Below are positions 1 through 9,451 of a stretch of DNA of 64,000 bases, in pieces. The position numbers and the translations under genes were made by a program. Origin of the DNA: Incurvaria masculella (lineage: Eukaryota; Arthropoda; Insecta; Lepidoptera; Incurvariidae); NCBI GenBank assembly GCA_946894095.1, contig OX335643.1, forward strand, positions 7,861,036 through 7,925,035. Reading direction: 5' to 3'. A model generated the notes under the pieces. That model saw nothing but the letters and a program-made list of their open reading frames with translations, was not told the DNA's origin and made no database searches. Within the stretch, counting starts at the first letter, position 1, and each line of letters opens with the position of its first letter.

Positions 1-972
1 TGTTCTGCTATTGGCAATGATGCTGTTTTTCAAATGGTTGGCGTTCTCTTTCTCAACTTTAATCGAGTTCACAACATTTTCTGTGCCAACCTGGGTGTCA
101 ATGTCTGTTGATTTTGACACGAAATTATGGTCTGAATCTGCCATGTCGAACTTTTTTATTTCCTGTCTCGTAACATCAGCAACTGTGCAAGACTTTTCCG
201 AGCTACCTAACTGTTTGAGAAAGTTTTTCTGTTGCTCGAACACACTAAAATGTTTTGCGTGCAAGTCGTGGTTTTCGGGGTTGAAATCAGGCTTTATATC
301 GAAATATGGCGGGAGGTTTTGCTCGTATCTCTGATATTTGGCACCGTTATGTTCGGATGTTCTCAGTTTGTCGTCCGGCTTAGGCAATCTTGGGTTGACT
401 TGAGGAATGTTCAGAAGACTTCTCCCTCGTTCGAAACGTTCCAAATCCTCCGTCCGGAACCTTTCGTCGAACATATTGAAATGGTTTGTAGTATTTGAGC
501 TCGAAGACATCGCCATTGATAAGTTCTTCGCTGTAATTACATCTCTGCTGGCATTAAGAGACTCCCTTGATGCCTCCCGGGATAAATTCGAAGGTTCCCG
601 CATAATTTGTGGGCTCTCCCGTATGAAATTCGGGCCTTCTCTGAGCATGTTGGACGCGAGGCTCGTGTAGGGAAATGGGGTCCTCTGGTTGTGGAAGTTG
701 TTGAACGGGTTCATGGCCGAAGTCATGTTGAGAGCTCCATGAAGACCCGGGGTCGGCTCTGGCGCCATGTAGTGACCCATATGGGCGTGCATGTTGTTCG
801 GCTGGACGTTAAGTTTGTTTATACTGGCCGGAGGCGGTATATTGAGGGGAATGCCCTCACCGCTGTACGAAAACATCGCAATATTGACACAAACAGGATT
901 AAAATTTTGATTTGAGGGCACAACAAAAACACCGACGACGAGCCATTTTGGAATGTTATTAATTGTTGCCAT
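1..972 (-). CDS. Unrecognised protein, open exon running off the left edge
   Basis: On the minus strand one frame is open from an ATG at 972 down to base 1 without a stop, so the protein continues outside the window. The translation is rich in Asn, Ser, Pro, Met and charged residues (for example MHAHMGHYMAPEPTPGLHGA, then many FERG/LPKPDD/KVEKEN-like stretches). There is no zinc finger, membrane segment or enzyme motif, and it looks like a disordered regulatory protein. The first ~37 codons read less like coding sequence. A good splice acceptor (pyrimidine-rich tract, then TACAG) would start the exon at 862 in the same frame, so the true 5' border is either an initiator ATG at 972 or an acceptor at 863/862. 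I do not recognise the family. Confidence 0.6.
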   Translation of the reverse strand, partial: MATINNIPKWLVVGVFVVPSNQNFNPVCVNIAMFSYSGEGIPLNIPPPASINKLNVQPNNMHAHMGHYMAPEPTPGLHGALNMTSAMNPFNNFHNQRTPFPYTSLASNMLREGPNFIRESPQIMREPSNLSREASRESLNASRDVITAKNLSMAMSSSSNTTNHFNMFDERFRTEDLERFERGRSLLNIPQVNPRLPKPDDKLRTSEHNGAKYQRYEQNLPPYFDIKPDFNPENHDLHAKHFSVFEQQKNFLKQLGSSEKSCTVADVTRQEIKKFDMADSDHNFVSKSTDIDTQVGTENVVNSIKVEKENANHLKNSIIANSRT

Positions 973-1344
973 AATGAATGGAGGAGGTGGTGCTACCAGT
1001 TTCTCACGGTTTTTTTTTTCTTCTCTATTTTTTTGGGACTTTTATTGGAAAATTATAATTACAGCAAGTATGGAAAAATTATAATTACAGCAAGGCTGCA
1101 GGTCAAGGCTCGTCTACATTAGCGGTGAACCAAAAATATTGTAACAGGAAATAAAATGTAATATAAAGGAATCCAGTACAGCCCAGCATCAGCCCAGTAA
1201 GTGAACTGAATGAACTGAATCCGAATGGACACGTTTTGCTTAGTAGTAAAAAAATTACACAGTATATTATGCGATATGAGTATATTATACGAGCTCAACT
1301 CTATACAAAGTCCCAGTCGTATTCAGAGAGCACCAGTCAAAACT
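973..1344. other. Unexplained intergenic stretch
   Basis: AT-rich sequence with a T-tract near 1010 and a short direct repeat (two copies of a 20-base AATTATAATTACAGCAAG-like string near 1050-1095). I see no coding region. At 1314-1333 is a CAGTCGTATTCAGAGAG terminus like those of the small inverted-repeat element at 2145-2242. Confidence 0.5.
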
Positions 1345-1610
1345 TAAAGTGGGCCATCCCGCTCAACGCCCCATAGAAAAGGGGAAAGAAGATCACGCCC
1401 ATATTTATCGTCAAAGATCCCAAATTTTGCTCAAGATAGCTTTATTTGATCGAACTAGATGTCTGATGACCGTTGGCATTGTAAAACTGTGTTTGGTTTC
1501 CGTAGGCCGAAAGTTCAAATTTTTCGCGCGTTTTGTACAATAAATTTGGAGGTGTATTACGCAATGATAAAGTAAGAACATCTTTAAAAGATTAGTCATC
1601 AGACATAGTC
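1345..1610 (+). repeat. Dispersed repeat, copy A (inverted copy at 32857-33125)
   Basis: About 265 bp that match, as reverse complement, the segment at 32857-33125. Shared landmarks are GTGGGCCATCCCGCTC at one end, AAGAAGATCACGCCCATATT inside, GATGTCTGATGACC in the middle and GATTAGTCATCAGACATAG at the other end. The two halves hold opposed GTCTGATGAC / GTCATCAGAC motifs. Divergence is roughly 10-15 percent by eye. The open frames over it are shadows. Confidence 0.75.
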
Positions 1611-1965
1611 TTTTCCACAGTACTACCATGGTCGTTGCTTTGTGAAACTTGCATCCCTTAGGGAAGACCCCATCATATCCGGAGTACCGGCCGCGCCGCC
1701 CATAAACCAGAGCACCCCTTGTGGTTGACATTAGGCTTTTGAGAACGAACCGTTTCTCAAACTCATGCCGAACCGCCAGGATATGGAACTGTCTGCCGGC
1801 GGGTGACTTTCCTCATACCTATAATCTGGGAGTCTTCAAGCATAATTTGATCGAGTTCGATAGCTCAGCGATAATCCGCAAATCCGCTGGTATGGTGCCT
1901 CGCTGAGCATAGTTTCTCGAGGCGAGGTGTTTTTGGCTTTTCTAAACACCTTTAGTCCTCAGTCA
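1611..1965 (+). repeat. 3' end fragment of a non-LTR retrotransposon
   Basis: The plus frame 1721-1906 reads like the C-terminal tail of lepidopteran jockey/CR1-like polymerases (RFSNSCRTARIWNCLPAG followed by a YNLGVFKHNL motif), without any upstream reverse transcriptase. The 3' untranslated part at 1795-1965 (GATAGCTCAGC, GGTGCCTCGCTGAGCATAG, GTCCTCAG) recurs at 15478-15636. It is a 5'-truncated dead copy. Confidence 0.6.
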
Positions 1966-2144
1966 CCAATACGTTTTTCATAAAAAAATATATTAGACCT
2001 TACAATTTTTACTCGATAACTTAAAGCTGGCACATTTAACTCTCGAGTCAAAATTAAATGTTTTCGGGCCTTAAGTGGATTTATCGGTCATTTTCATTCT
2101 TTGAAAACGATTAAGCTGAAAATGTACTACGTTGTTAACACAAA

Positions 2145-2242
2145 CAGCCGTATTCAGAGACTCCGGACTAAATCGGTTTTGTATGGTTAGTCCTGTGCTA
2201 ATCTCATATTCAGTTTTGACACGTTCTCTCTGAATACGACTG
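2145..2242. mobile_element. 98-bp inverted-repeat element (MITE)
   Basis: It starts CAGCCGTATTCAGAGA and ends CTCTCTGAATACGACTG, which are inverted repeats of about 17 bp. It is non-coding. Single related ends occur at 1314 and near 19306 (GGTCGTATTCAGAG), so this is a small dispersed family. No clear target duplication was seen. Confidence 0.55.
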
Positions 2243-2568
2243 AAATAAATTGTTCAGGGCTTAATAATGTTTCAATACAATAAAGTAATACAATAAATAC
2301 AATAGACAGACAATAAAGCAATAACGGTATGATTCCAAAATTGGAAATTTGTCATGACTTTTGGTATTTTCGATTATATTTTATGACATATTGCAACACT
2401 CCATAGAATATCCGCAACACTCAGCACAGACTGAAAATAATTGTCTTCTGTTTCTTCGGAGTTCGGTTTTGGCGGGAATCCGAACAAGTCGAGATTTTTT
2501 TGCTATCGAGTTTTTATTTGCCAATTCGTTTGTTTGTGGTCTTTCTTCGCGGAAAACCGGTCGAGAAG

Positions 2569-3813
2569 ATGAAGGCGAAGAGGAAACGGAAAAAGGAAGA
2601 CAAGAGGTCTCCAGAGGAGTCACTTTCGTCCGATTTATCGGACTGTGAAAATTTGGCGGGAAAAGATGATCTTGTGGAACAGGCGGGAACTACTGAGCTC
2701 AACATCAACACCACAGCTACTACATCAAAATTGAATTCACTCGATAAGTACCAACCATTCTTCATTAAAGACTACACCCGTGCATACCCTGAGGATTCGG
2801 GAGCACTGGATTTTATCGTATTCATAGAAAGCACAGAACCTAACAAGCCGATTGGAGACAGAGATATTATGAGCTTATCAAACTCTTTCAAAAGATACAT
2901 TAAGGGCATCAAACAGTTCAAGAGGATAAATCGATACAAAATAGGCGCAATATTTGAAAAACCAGAGCTAGCCAATGCAGCTCTCGGTAACAAAACTTTT
3001 TTGGATCAATTCAAGCTTAAGGCTTCCATACCTGCATCTGCAACTGAAACCACTGGTGTCATCACCTCGGTCCCTACCAACTTATCCAATCATAAAATTT
3101 TTACCAACATAACAAGCACAAAAAAAATTATATCAGTAAGAAGATTCATGCGTAAAGTTAAGAATGAAAATGGTTTCCAACTAGAACCCACTCCTACTAT
3201 TTCCATTACATTTGCATCAAATACTCTACCGGACTATATTGACATGAACTTATGGAGATTTAGAGTGGCTCAATACATACCCCGTTTAAAACAGTGCTTC
3301 CGATGCTTGCGCTTTGGGCACATATCAAAATATTGTAAAAACGGAGAGAGGTGCTCAATATGCAGTTGCGAAGGGCACAATTATAGAAATTGCTCTACGG
3401 AGCATGCCAATGCTACCTGTTATAATTGTCAAGGTAATCATGTCGCTATATCAGGGTTATGCCCTATAAAAAAGAAGAAAATTGAAGAAAACAAAAATAA
3501 AACCAGAAAAGTTCAATACAATGAATTATTTAATGAAAAGTCATTCCCTTCCTTACCTACCACTAACACAGATCAAACAGAAAAAAATTATAATACGCAA
3601 CTAAAATATAACCAAATATTACACACGAATAAAGAAAATTCAGTCGACTCTATCCTGAATAATTTGTTAAACTCTGAAAAGGCAATGAACATACTTCTCG
3701 AAATGATTGTAAAAGTTATAACAATGAGCAAAACTGGCGAGGCTCCTATCTCTGCGCAAAACATAAAAAGCGTTATTCACGACTCTATTAGAAAAAATAA
3801 ACCTGTTATATAA
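2569..3813 (+). CDS. Retrotransposon ORF1, gag-like nucleic-acid-binding protein
   Basis: The protein has 414 residues if started at the ATG at 2569; the open frame extends upstream without an ATG. It has a basic Lys-rich N-terminus, a middle domain, then three CCHC zinc knuckles at about residues 243-300 (CFRCLRFGHISKYC, CSICSCEGHNYRNC, CYNCQGNHVAISGLC). In I/R1/jockey-type elements ORF1 coats the element RNA to form the ribonucleoprotein. Its stop overlaps the ORF2 start by one base (TAATG at 3811-3815), an arrangement compatible with termination-reinitiation. Certain as a retrotransposon ORF1; the clade is less certain. Confidence 0.85.
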   Translation: MKAKRKRKKEDKRSPEESLSSDLSDCENLAGKDDLVEQAGTTELNINTTATTSKLNSLDKYQPFFIKDYTRAYPEDSGALDFIVFIESTEPNKPIGDRDIMSLSNSFKRYIKGIKQFKRINRYKIGAIFEKPELANAALGNKTFLDQFKLKASIPASATETTGVITSVPTNLSNHKIFTNITSTKKIISVRRFMRKVKNENGFQLEPTPTISITFASNTLPDYIDMNLWRFRVAQYIPRLKQCFRCLRFGHISKYCKNGERCSICSCEGHNYRNCSTEHANATCYNCQGNHVAISGLCPIKKKKIEENKNKTRKVQYNELFNEKSFPSLPTTNTDQTEKNYNTQLKYNQILHTNKENSVDSILNNLLNSEKAMNILLEMIVKVITMSKTGEAPISAQNIKSVIHDSIRKNKPVI

Positions 3814-6800
3814 TGTCTACTTTGAATGTTGTACAATGGAACGCGCAAAGTTTGCTATGTCATCGACATATTCTCACTCAATTTTTATATGAAAATGATA
3901 TACATATTGCAATAATTTCTGAAACTTGGTTAAAACCACAACAACGTTGTAAATTTAGAGGATATCAATTGGAAAGATCTGATTCTGGAAATTCCCACAA
4001 TGGAGTAGCAATATTAATTCATAATAGTGTAAGCTACACAAAAATTATCACCACAAGTGACAACTCGATACAAAATATAGCTATCAAATTATCTTACAAC
4101 AACAAATTTGTAACTATAGTTAGTTTATACAGTCCCCCGAATTGTACTCCACCTTTCACAAAAAGTAAGTTCGATAGATTAGTAAAAAATATCTCTGAGC
4201 CAACGATTATTGCGGGCGATTTTAATGCTCATCACACTTTTTGGGGATGCAATAACACTGATTCACGTGGAAGGGACATTTTGGAAATAATTGATGACAA
4301 CAATCTTGTTCTTTTGAATAACGGTGAAGTGACAACAGTTGGTTCCAGTAGATGGCGGCCAAATGCACTCGATCTCACAATGGTATCTTCTTCTTTAGCA
4401 TTGTCTTGTAACTGGACGGTCCATGATGACCCTCTCGGAAGTTATCACCTGCCAACAATAACAAAAATATTATTAGCCAACAACACATACAACAATCAAG
4501 AGACTGCAAACAATTTTCCAAAGCATCCAAACTTTAGACTCGTAAATTGGAAAATATACTCAGATTTAGTTTCGAGAGAGCTCGAACATTTTAACTTTGA
4601 TAATCTTAACCCAATAGAATCTTATGATTCTTTTTGTAATATTTTAAATGCAGCTATTGAGAAGTCTATACCCAAACGGAAGCATTCATCCACACCTAAC
4701 TCCACTTTTCGGCATTCAAAACCCAAACTTTCTGTTCCCTGGTGGAATGAAAAATGCAGCTCAGCTGTAGAAAATTCCAGGAAAGCATATGCAACATTTA
4801 AACTAAATTGTAATGACGAAAATTACATAGAATTCAAACGGTTGCAAGCACTTAAAAAACTCATTTTAAAAAGAGAAAGAAGCGAAAGCTGGCAAAGGTT
4901 ATGTGAATCATTTAACAGATATACACCCGTTTCTAAAATTTGGAACACTATTAAAAAATTTAATAATACCTACCAAAGTAATAGTCACAACACAAATCAT
5001 GACTGGATTAATGATTTTTTGCAAAAGTATACACCCGATTATGTTGAAAATCAACTACATTCAATCAATAGTTCTGTTCCTAACAATAATGAAAATGAGT
5101 ACCTTACAAAATATTTTACTTTACAAGAACTGAAATCTGCCTTAAATTCTAGACGAGATACTGCATGTGGATTAGATATGATTCCATATAAAATGCTACG
5201 TCACTTAAACCACAACAGTCTGGTAATATTTTTAAACACGCTTAATAAGCTGTGGTGTACTTCCATAATTCCATGGGAATGGAAAATAGATTGTCTCATC
5301 CCAATACTTAAACCAAACAAAAGTAAAGACGATGCAAATTCTTATCGACCTGTGGCATTGACTTCGTGCATTGGAAAAATTTTTGAACAGTTAATTAAAC
5401 AACGTTTAGAATTTTTTATAGAAAGAAACAACATTTTACCTAGCAATCAATTTGGTTTTAGGAGGGGTCGATCCGCTAGAGAAAGTTTCAGCCATCTACA
5501 TCTGGATATTTCAAAAGCTTTCTCATTAAATCACGATACCGTGTGTGTTTTTTTAGATGTCGTCGGCGCATTTAACAACATCGATCACTTTACACTTGCA
5601 TCGATCTTGAACTCTTTGGGCATTCCAGCAAAATTAATAAATTGGATATATAATTTTTTAAATGGCAGGGAAGTATATGTGAAATACAGCAACTCTCTTT
5701 TTGGTCCCAGATTTTCCTATAGGGGAACGTCTCAAGGTGGGATATTAAGTCCCCTCTTATTTATAATTTATATTCACAAATTAAACTCAAAACTAGGATT
5801 TGATGTAAATAACCTCCAATTTGCAGATGATTTGGTTATTTATTGTTCCATTGGTGATAGAGTGACTACATTGACTTGTATAAATAAAGCCATGGAGAAT
5901 TTGTATACATATTTTACTGAGTTAAATTTAGATATAAGCCCAGAGAAAAGCAAAGTTGTTATATTTAGTAAAAATAAATACAAATTAAAAGCCGAAGTCT
6001 TCTACAATAACACTCTTCTTCCGGTAGTTGAAACCGTTAAGTTTTTAGGAATAATATTTAACAGTAACTTATCTTGGAACTCTTATGTCGATGGCATAGC
6101 AGACAAAGCGTTAAGATCATACAACATTTTGAGGTCCTTAGCGGGCACCTATTGGGGCGCGGATCCGAAAATCCTAATAATGCTTTTTAAATCTTTGATA
6201 CGTAGCCATTTTGAATATGGTTTTCTATGTTTTTCTCATCATTGGAAACTTATAGAGAAACTGGAAAAAATACAAAATAAAAGCTTACGTTTAATAACTG
6301 GAGCGATGATGTCAACTCCCATAGTATCCATGCAAGTAGAATGTAACATTCCTCCACTGAGAATCCGCTTCAAATATCTGAAATTAAAATTTTTGTTAAA
6401 GCTTCTATCCATATCAAATCATCCTCTGTTTACCAAAATTCAACATCTCCTTTCCATCCCATCCGATCCTAGTCATCATCCTTACATCCTGAGAGACTTT
6501 TCAAATATATTACACTACAAAAATGAATATGAAATACAAGCCAATTTCAACTTTCCTTGCTATTTGGGAAAATATGACAGCAAATTCTACGGAATTCCAA
6601 TTCAAATAGACGAAAACTTGGAGTGCAAAGAAGAATTTTTAGAACAAATTTCAAGTTACAGAGGTTACAGAAGAATATATACCGATGGTTCGAAAACAGT
6701 TCGTGGGGTCGGCTGCGCGATCTATGACGAGACAACCAAGAGAGGTTATGGCATTAAGATTCCTAGTTCTGCATCAATATACACTTCTGAAGCTTTGGCA

Positions 6801-7550
6801 ATTCAAATCGCACTCGAGTTCATCGAAGTTCAACAACACTATACGTGGATAATAATAAGCGACTGCATGAGCGTTCATAGAGCCCTACAGAATACGAAAC
6901 TAGATGCCAATACTCACTATGTCATACACCAAATACGGGATAAACACTTTTCCTTGATACAGCAAGGCTACGAAATATGTTTTTTCTGGATTCGCGGCCA
7001 CATAAATTTGAAGCCACACGACTCAGCAGATTATCTAGCTAGAACGATAGCTGACAGCAACCTGAATATTTGCCATATTAAGAATGTTGCCCTACCGCAA
7101 TCGGAATTTGTAGCGAAAATAAAACAGGAAATTATCCACGAATGGACCGAACAATGGAAAATGTCCAATACGGGTCGTTGGTACGCCGAAATAAACGATT
7201 TAGTTGGGAAAACACCTTGGTTCAATAAAACCTTACCAAAAAGAAGAAAATATTATACAACAATTTGTCGTCTACGTTTCGGACATTGTATTTTTCAATC
7301 CCATCTTTACAGATTAAACCTTATCGACACCGCCGTATGCCCACACTGCAACTTAGCTGATCAATCCCTGGACCACCTCTTCTTTCATTGCTGTGCTTTT
7401 GATGAGCAAAGAGAAAAACTATATAAATGCTTAGAAATTACATACAAAGAAAGAGAAAAAATCCCGCTCGACCTGAAAAAGATATTAAGTCAACCGACCA
7501 ACTTTGAACCCATATTTCTATATATACATGAGACAATAGAAAGTATTTAA
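3813..7550 (+). CDS. Retrotransposon ORF2: endonuclease, reverse transcriptase, RNase H
   Basis: 1245 residues, uninterrupted. The N-terminal exonuclease-endonuclease-phosphatase domain (about 1-230) shows VVQWNAQS, ISETWLKP, AGDFNAHHTFWG and ALDLTMV, but the usual Ser-Asp-His near its end reads Ser-Tyr-His (residues 210-212). The reverse transcriptase follows, with SYRPVALTSCIGKIFEQLI near 510, FLDVVGAFNNID, SQGGILSPLL and catalytic FADD near 670. RNase H from about 954 has the acidic set (YTDGSK, SEALAI, ISDCMS, DYLART). A CCHC finger (CPHC...HLFFHC) lies near 1176. The enzyme would nick target DNA and reverse-transcribe the element RNA in place. The Tyr replacement may weaken the endonuclease. 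Confidence 0.9.
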   Translation: MSTLNVVQWNAQSLLCHRHILTQFLYENDIHIAIISETWLKPQQRCKFRGYQLERSDSGNSHNGVAILIHNSVSYTKIITTSDNSIQNIAIKLSYNNKFVTIVSLYSPPNCTPPFTKSKFDRLVKNISEPTIIAGDFNAHHTFWGCNNTDSRGRDILEIIDDNNLVLLNNGEVTTVGSSRWRPNALDLTMVSSSLALSCNWTVHDDPLGSYHLPTITKILLANNTYNNQETANNFPKHPNFRLVNWKIYSDLVSRELEHFNFDNLNPIESYDSFCNILNAAIEKSIPKRKHSSTPNSTFRHSKPKLSVPWWNEKCSSAVENSRKAYATFKLNCNDENYIEFKRLQALKKLILKRERSESWQRLCESFNRYTPVSKIWNTIKKFNNTYQSNSHNTNHDWINDFLQKYTPDYVENQLHSINSSVPNNNENEYLTKYFTLQELKSALNSRRDTACGLDMIPYKMLRHLNHNSLVIFLNTLNKLWCTSIIPWEWKIDCLIPILKPNKSKDDANSYRPVALTSCIGKIFEQLIKQRLEFFIERNNILPSNQFGFRRGRSARESFSHLHLDISKAFSLNHDTVCVFLDVVGAFNNIDHFTLASILNSLGIPAKLINWIYNFLNGREVYVKYSNSLFGPRFSYRGTSQGGILSPLLFIIYIHKLNSKLGFDVNNLQFADDLVIYCSIGDRVTTLTCINKAMENLYTYFTELNLDISPEKSKVVIFSKNKYKLKAEVFYNNTLLPVVETVKFLGIIFNSNLSWNSYVDGIADKALRSYNILRSLAGTYWGADPKILIMLFKSLIRSHFEYGFLCFSHHWKLIEKLEKIQNKSLRLITGAMMSTPIVSMQVECNIPPLRIRFKYLKLKFLLKLLSISNHPLFTKIQHLLSIPSDPSHHPYILRDFSNILHYKNEYEIQANFNFPCYLGKYDSKFYGIPIQIDENLECKEEFLEQISSYRGYRRIYTDGSKTVRGVGCAIYDETTKRGYGIKIPSSASIYTSEALAIQIALEFIEVQQHYTWIIISDCMSVHRALQNTKLDANTHYVIHQIRDKHFSLIQQGYEICFFWIRGHINLKPHDSADYLARTIADSNLNICHIKNVALPQSEFVAKIKQEIIHEWTEQWKMSNTGRWYAEINDLVGKTPWFNKTLPKRRKYYTTICRLRFGHCIFQSHLYRLNLIDTAVCPHCNLADQSLDHLFFHCCAFDEQREKLYKCLEITYKEREKIPLDLKKILSQPTNFEPIFLYIHETIESI

Positions 7551-7861
7551 CTACATGACACTCCAGAATTGACTACAATCCATAAGATACAATAAAGAGA
7601 AGGCTGTATAGCGAAAGCTTTTGCCTGTCCATTGGATAAAGAAACAAAAAAAAAAAAAAAAATCTTCTGTTTCTTGTCATTCGTCGGTATGTTCTTTTCA
7701 TGTATTTATTTGGTTTAATATTTTGATTCGCTGCTGTCATTCGCTGTAGATAGGAGTGAACAAAATTTCAATTTTGGTGGCATTTATATGCTCGCAAATA
7801 CTTTCTTTTCGTGTGTGATTTGTGTTTAATTTCTTCTGGTGATCGAGGGTTAGTGTATTCG

Positions 7862-9451
7862 ATGGAGTTTAGCCGCAATATGCGGCCACCCGACCCTGGC
7901 GGAGGGGAGTCTGTCTCCACGGATTTGTTAGAGGTCGTAGCCACCAGAGCTGCACATGATGCCGATAGGCGTTCTCTTCCCTTGCAGCAAAATTGTCTGC
8001 CTCCATCTCCTAGCGCTTTCGAGGAGATACATTCGATCGACATGGATCAATCGATTCCTTTAGGTCAGCGAAAAACAAAAATCACAAGACCGAAAAAACA
8101 AAAGAAGAATATCGGCGAACTGTCTGATACGTCTTCAACTTTTTCAGATAATGACACACCACGCCACAAAATTAACACACAACCCAAAACTGTCTCTCAA
8201 AATGATTCTCTGTTAAAGCCTCAAACTCCAGCTCAAACTTCATCGCTCACTGTACCAGTGGGTCGTCAAAATTACACGGACTTAGATAAATCCCCTTTCA
8301 TTGTTCATGTCTCTCGTATTGAACCGACGCCTGTGTCGGGAACATCACTACATCCAGTGAAATTTGGTCTTTTTTTAATGAAAACATGCATTAAAAACAT
8401 TAAACGGGATGGTGTGAAAAGTGTCGGCCGCAACCGAGTTTCAGTTGAATTTACAACGGCGGATGCTGCGAACTCCTTTATGACTAACGAACACCTACTA
8501 GCTGCCAATTATAAAGCTATGATTCCATCGTATAATGTCACGAGAATTGGAATTGTCAGGGAAATCCCAGTCGAGTGGTCTCCAGAGGAAATTCTGGAAC
8601 ATGCAAAGGTCCCTGATGGTTACGGACCGATAATTAAAATAAGACGCCTTAATTTTAAAACGATTGTAGACGGCAAACCAGTATGGAAACCATCTCAGAC
8701 TGTAGTCTTGACCTTTGATGGTCAATCCCTTCCCCCTCGAATTTTTTGTGTCTACACCTCCCTACCCATTGAACAATATCAATTCCCCACTATTCAGTGT
8801 CATAATTGTTTAAGGTTTGGTCACACTAAACTGTTGTGTCGTTCTAAAGTTCGATGCCCCAGATGCGGTGATGATCATTCAGATAACGCTTGCTCGCGCA
8901 GCCCTCAAGATGCCATTTGCATATGGTGCACTGGTAACCATGTTGCCACCAGCAAACATTGCCCAGAACAAGAGAGACAGCGTAGGATCAAGGGACGCAT
9001 GGCTGAAGACTCCATATCCTATGTTGAGGCTTCAAAAATGCTTCCACGCGTTGGAAAATCCTTTGCCGATGTAGCTAGATCCCCTAAACCATCCCCGCCA
9101 ACTCAAACATCTTATAAAAAAACCGTTTTTTTAAAACCAAAATCTCATGCCCCATTATCTCCGGGTTATGACAGGCAAGCCCATCAAGCCATCCTAAATA
9201 GTTTCTCCATTTCTTCTTCTTCCAACGGATCCGCTCTTCAACCTGGAAATATTGTACCCACAATAGATTCCAGTGTCAGCTTTTTAGAGACTCTCATTGA
9301 ATCTCTTATTTCTGTTTTAACTCCGCAAAATTTACCGTCCAACGTCGCAAACAAACTTGTTACTTTACATCAGCTTTTTACTAACCGAAATGGCCACAAC
9401 AGCAACAGTGCTGCAGTGGAACCCTCGCAGCATCCGCCACAAAAAACCTGA
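7862..9451 (+). CDS. Retrotransposon ORF1, gag-like protein with zinc knuckles
   Basis: 529 residues from the ATG at 7862 (MEFSRNMRPPDPGGG); the upstream open frame has no ATG. Residues ~320-390 carry CCHC knuckles CHNCLRFGHTKLLC, CPRCGDDHSDNAC and CIWCTGNHVATSKHC. The N-terminal third is Pro/Ser/Thr-rich with a basic patch. The C-terminus overlaps the ORF2 start by 62 bases in another frame. It probably forms the element's ribonucleoprotein particle. Confidence 0.85.
   Translation: MEFSRNMRPPDPGGGESVSTDLLEVVATRAAHDADRRSLPLQQNCLPPSPSAFEEIHSIDMDQSIPLGQRKTKITRPKKQKKNIGELSDTSSTFSDNDTPRHKINTQPKTVSQNDSLLKPQTPAQTSSLTVPVGRQNYTDLDKSPFIVHVSRIEPTPVSGTSLHPVKFGLFLMKTCIKNIKRDGVKSVGRNRVSVEFTTADAANSFMTNEHLLAANYKAMIPSYNVTRIGIVREIPVEWSPEEILEHAKVPDGYGPIIKIRRLNFKTIVDGKPVWKPSQTVVLTFDGQSLPPRIFCVYTSLPIEQYQFPTIQCHNCLRFGHTKLLCRSKVRCPRCGDDHSDNACSRSPQDAICIWCTGNHVATSKHCPEQERQRRIKGRMAEDSISYVEASKMLPRVGKSFADVARSPKPSPPTQTSYKKTVFLKPKSHAPLSPGYDRQAHQAILNSFSISSSSNGSALQPGNIVPTIDSSVSFLETLIESLISVLTPQNLPSNVANKLVTLHQLFTNRNGHNSNSAAVEPSQHPPQKT

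Larger units (their letters stand above)
2457..7662 (+). mobile_element. Full-length I-clade-like non-LTR retrotransposon (element 1)
   Basis: About 5.2 kb containing a gag-like ORF1 and a 1245-residue ORF2 (endonuclease, reverse transcriptase, RNase H, C-terminal zinc finger), ending in an A-tract at 7646-7662. The 13-mer TCTTCTGTTTCTT stands at 2444-2456 before it and at 7663-7675 after it, a target-site duplication of the usual size. Both ORFs are open. RNase H in the polymerase places it in the I superfamily of non-LTR elements; the exact clade cannot be settled by eye. Confidence 0.85.

Noticed and set aside
7811..7861. Upstream extension of element 2 ORF1
   Set aside because: It depends on a non-ATG start; the first ATG is at 7862.
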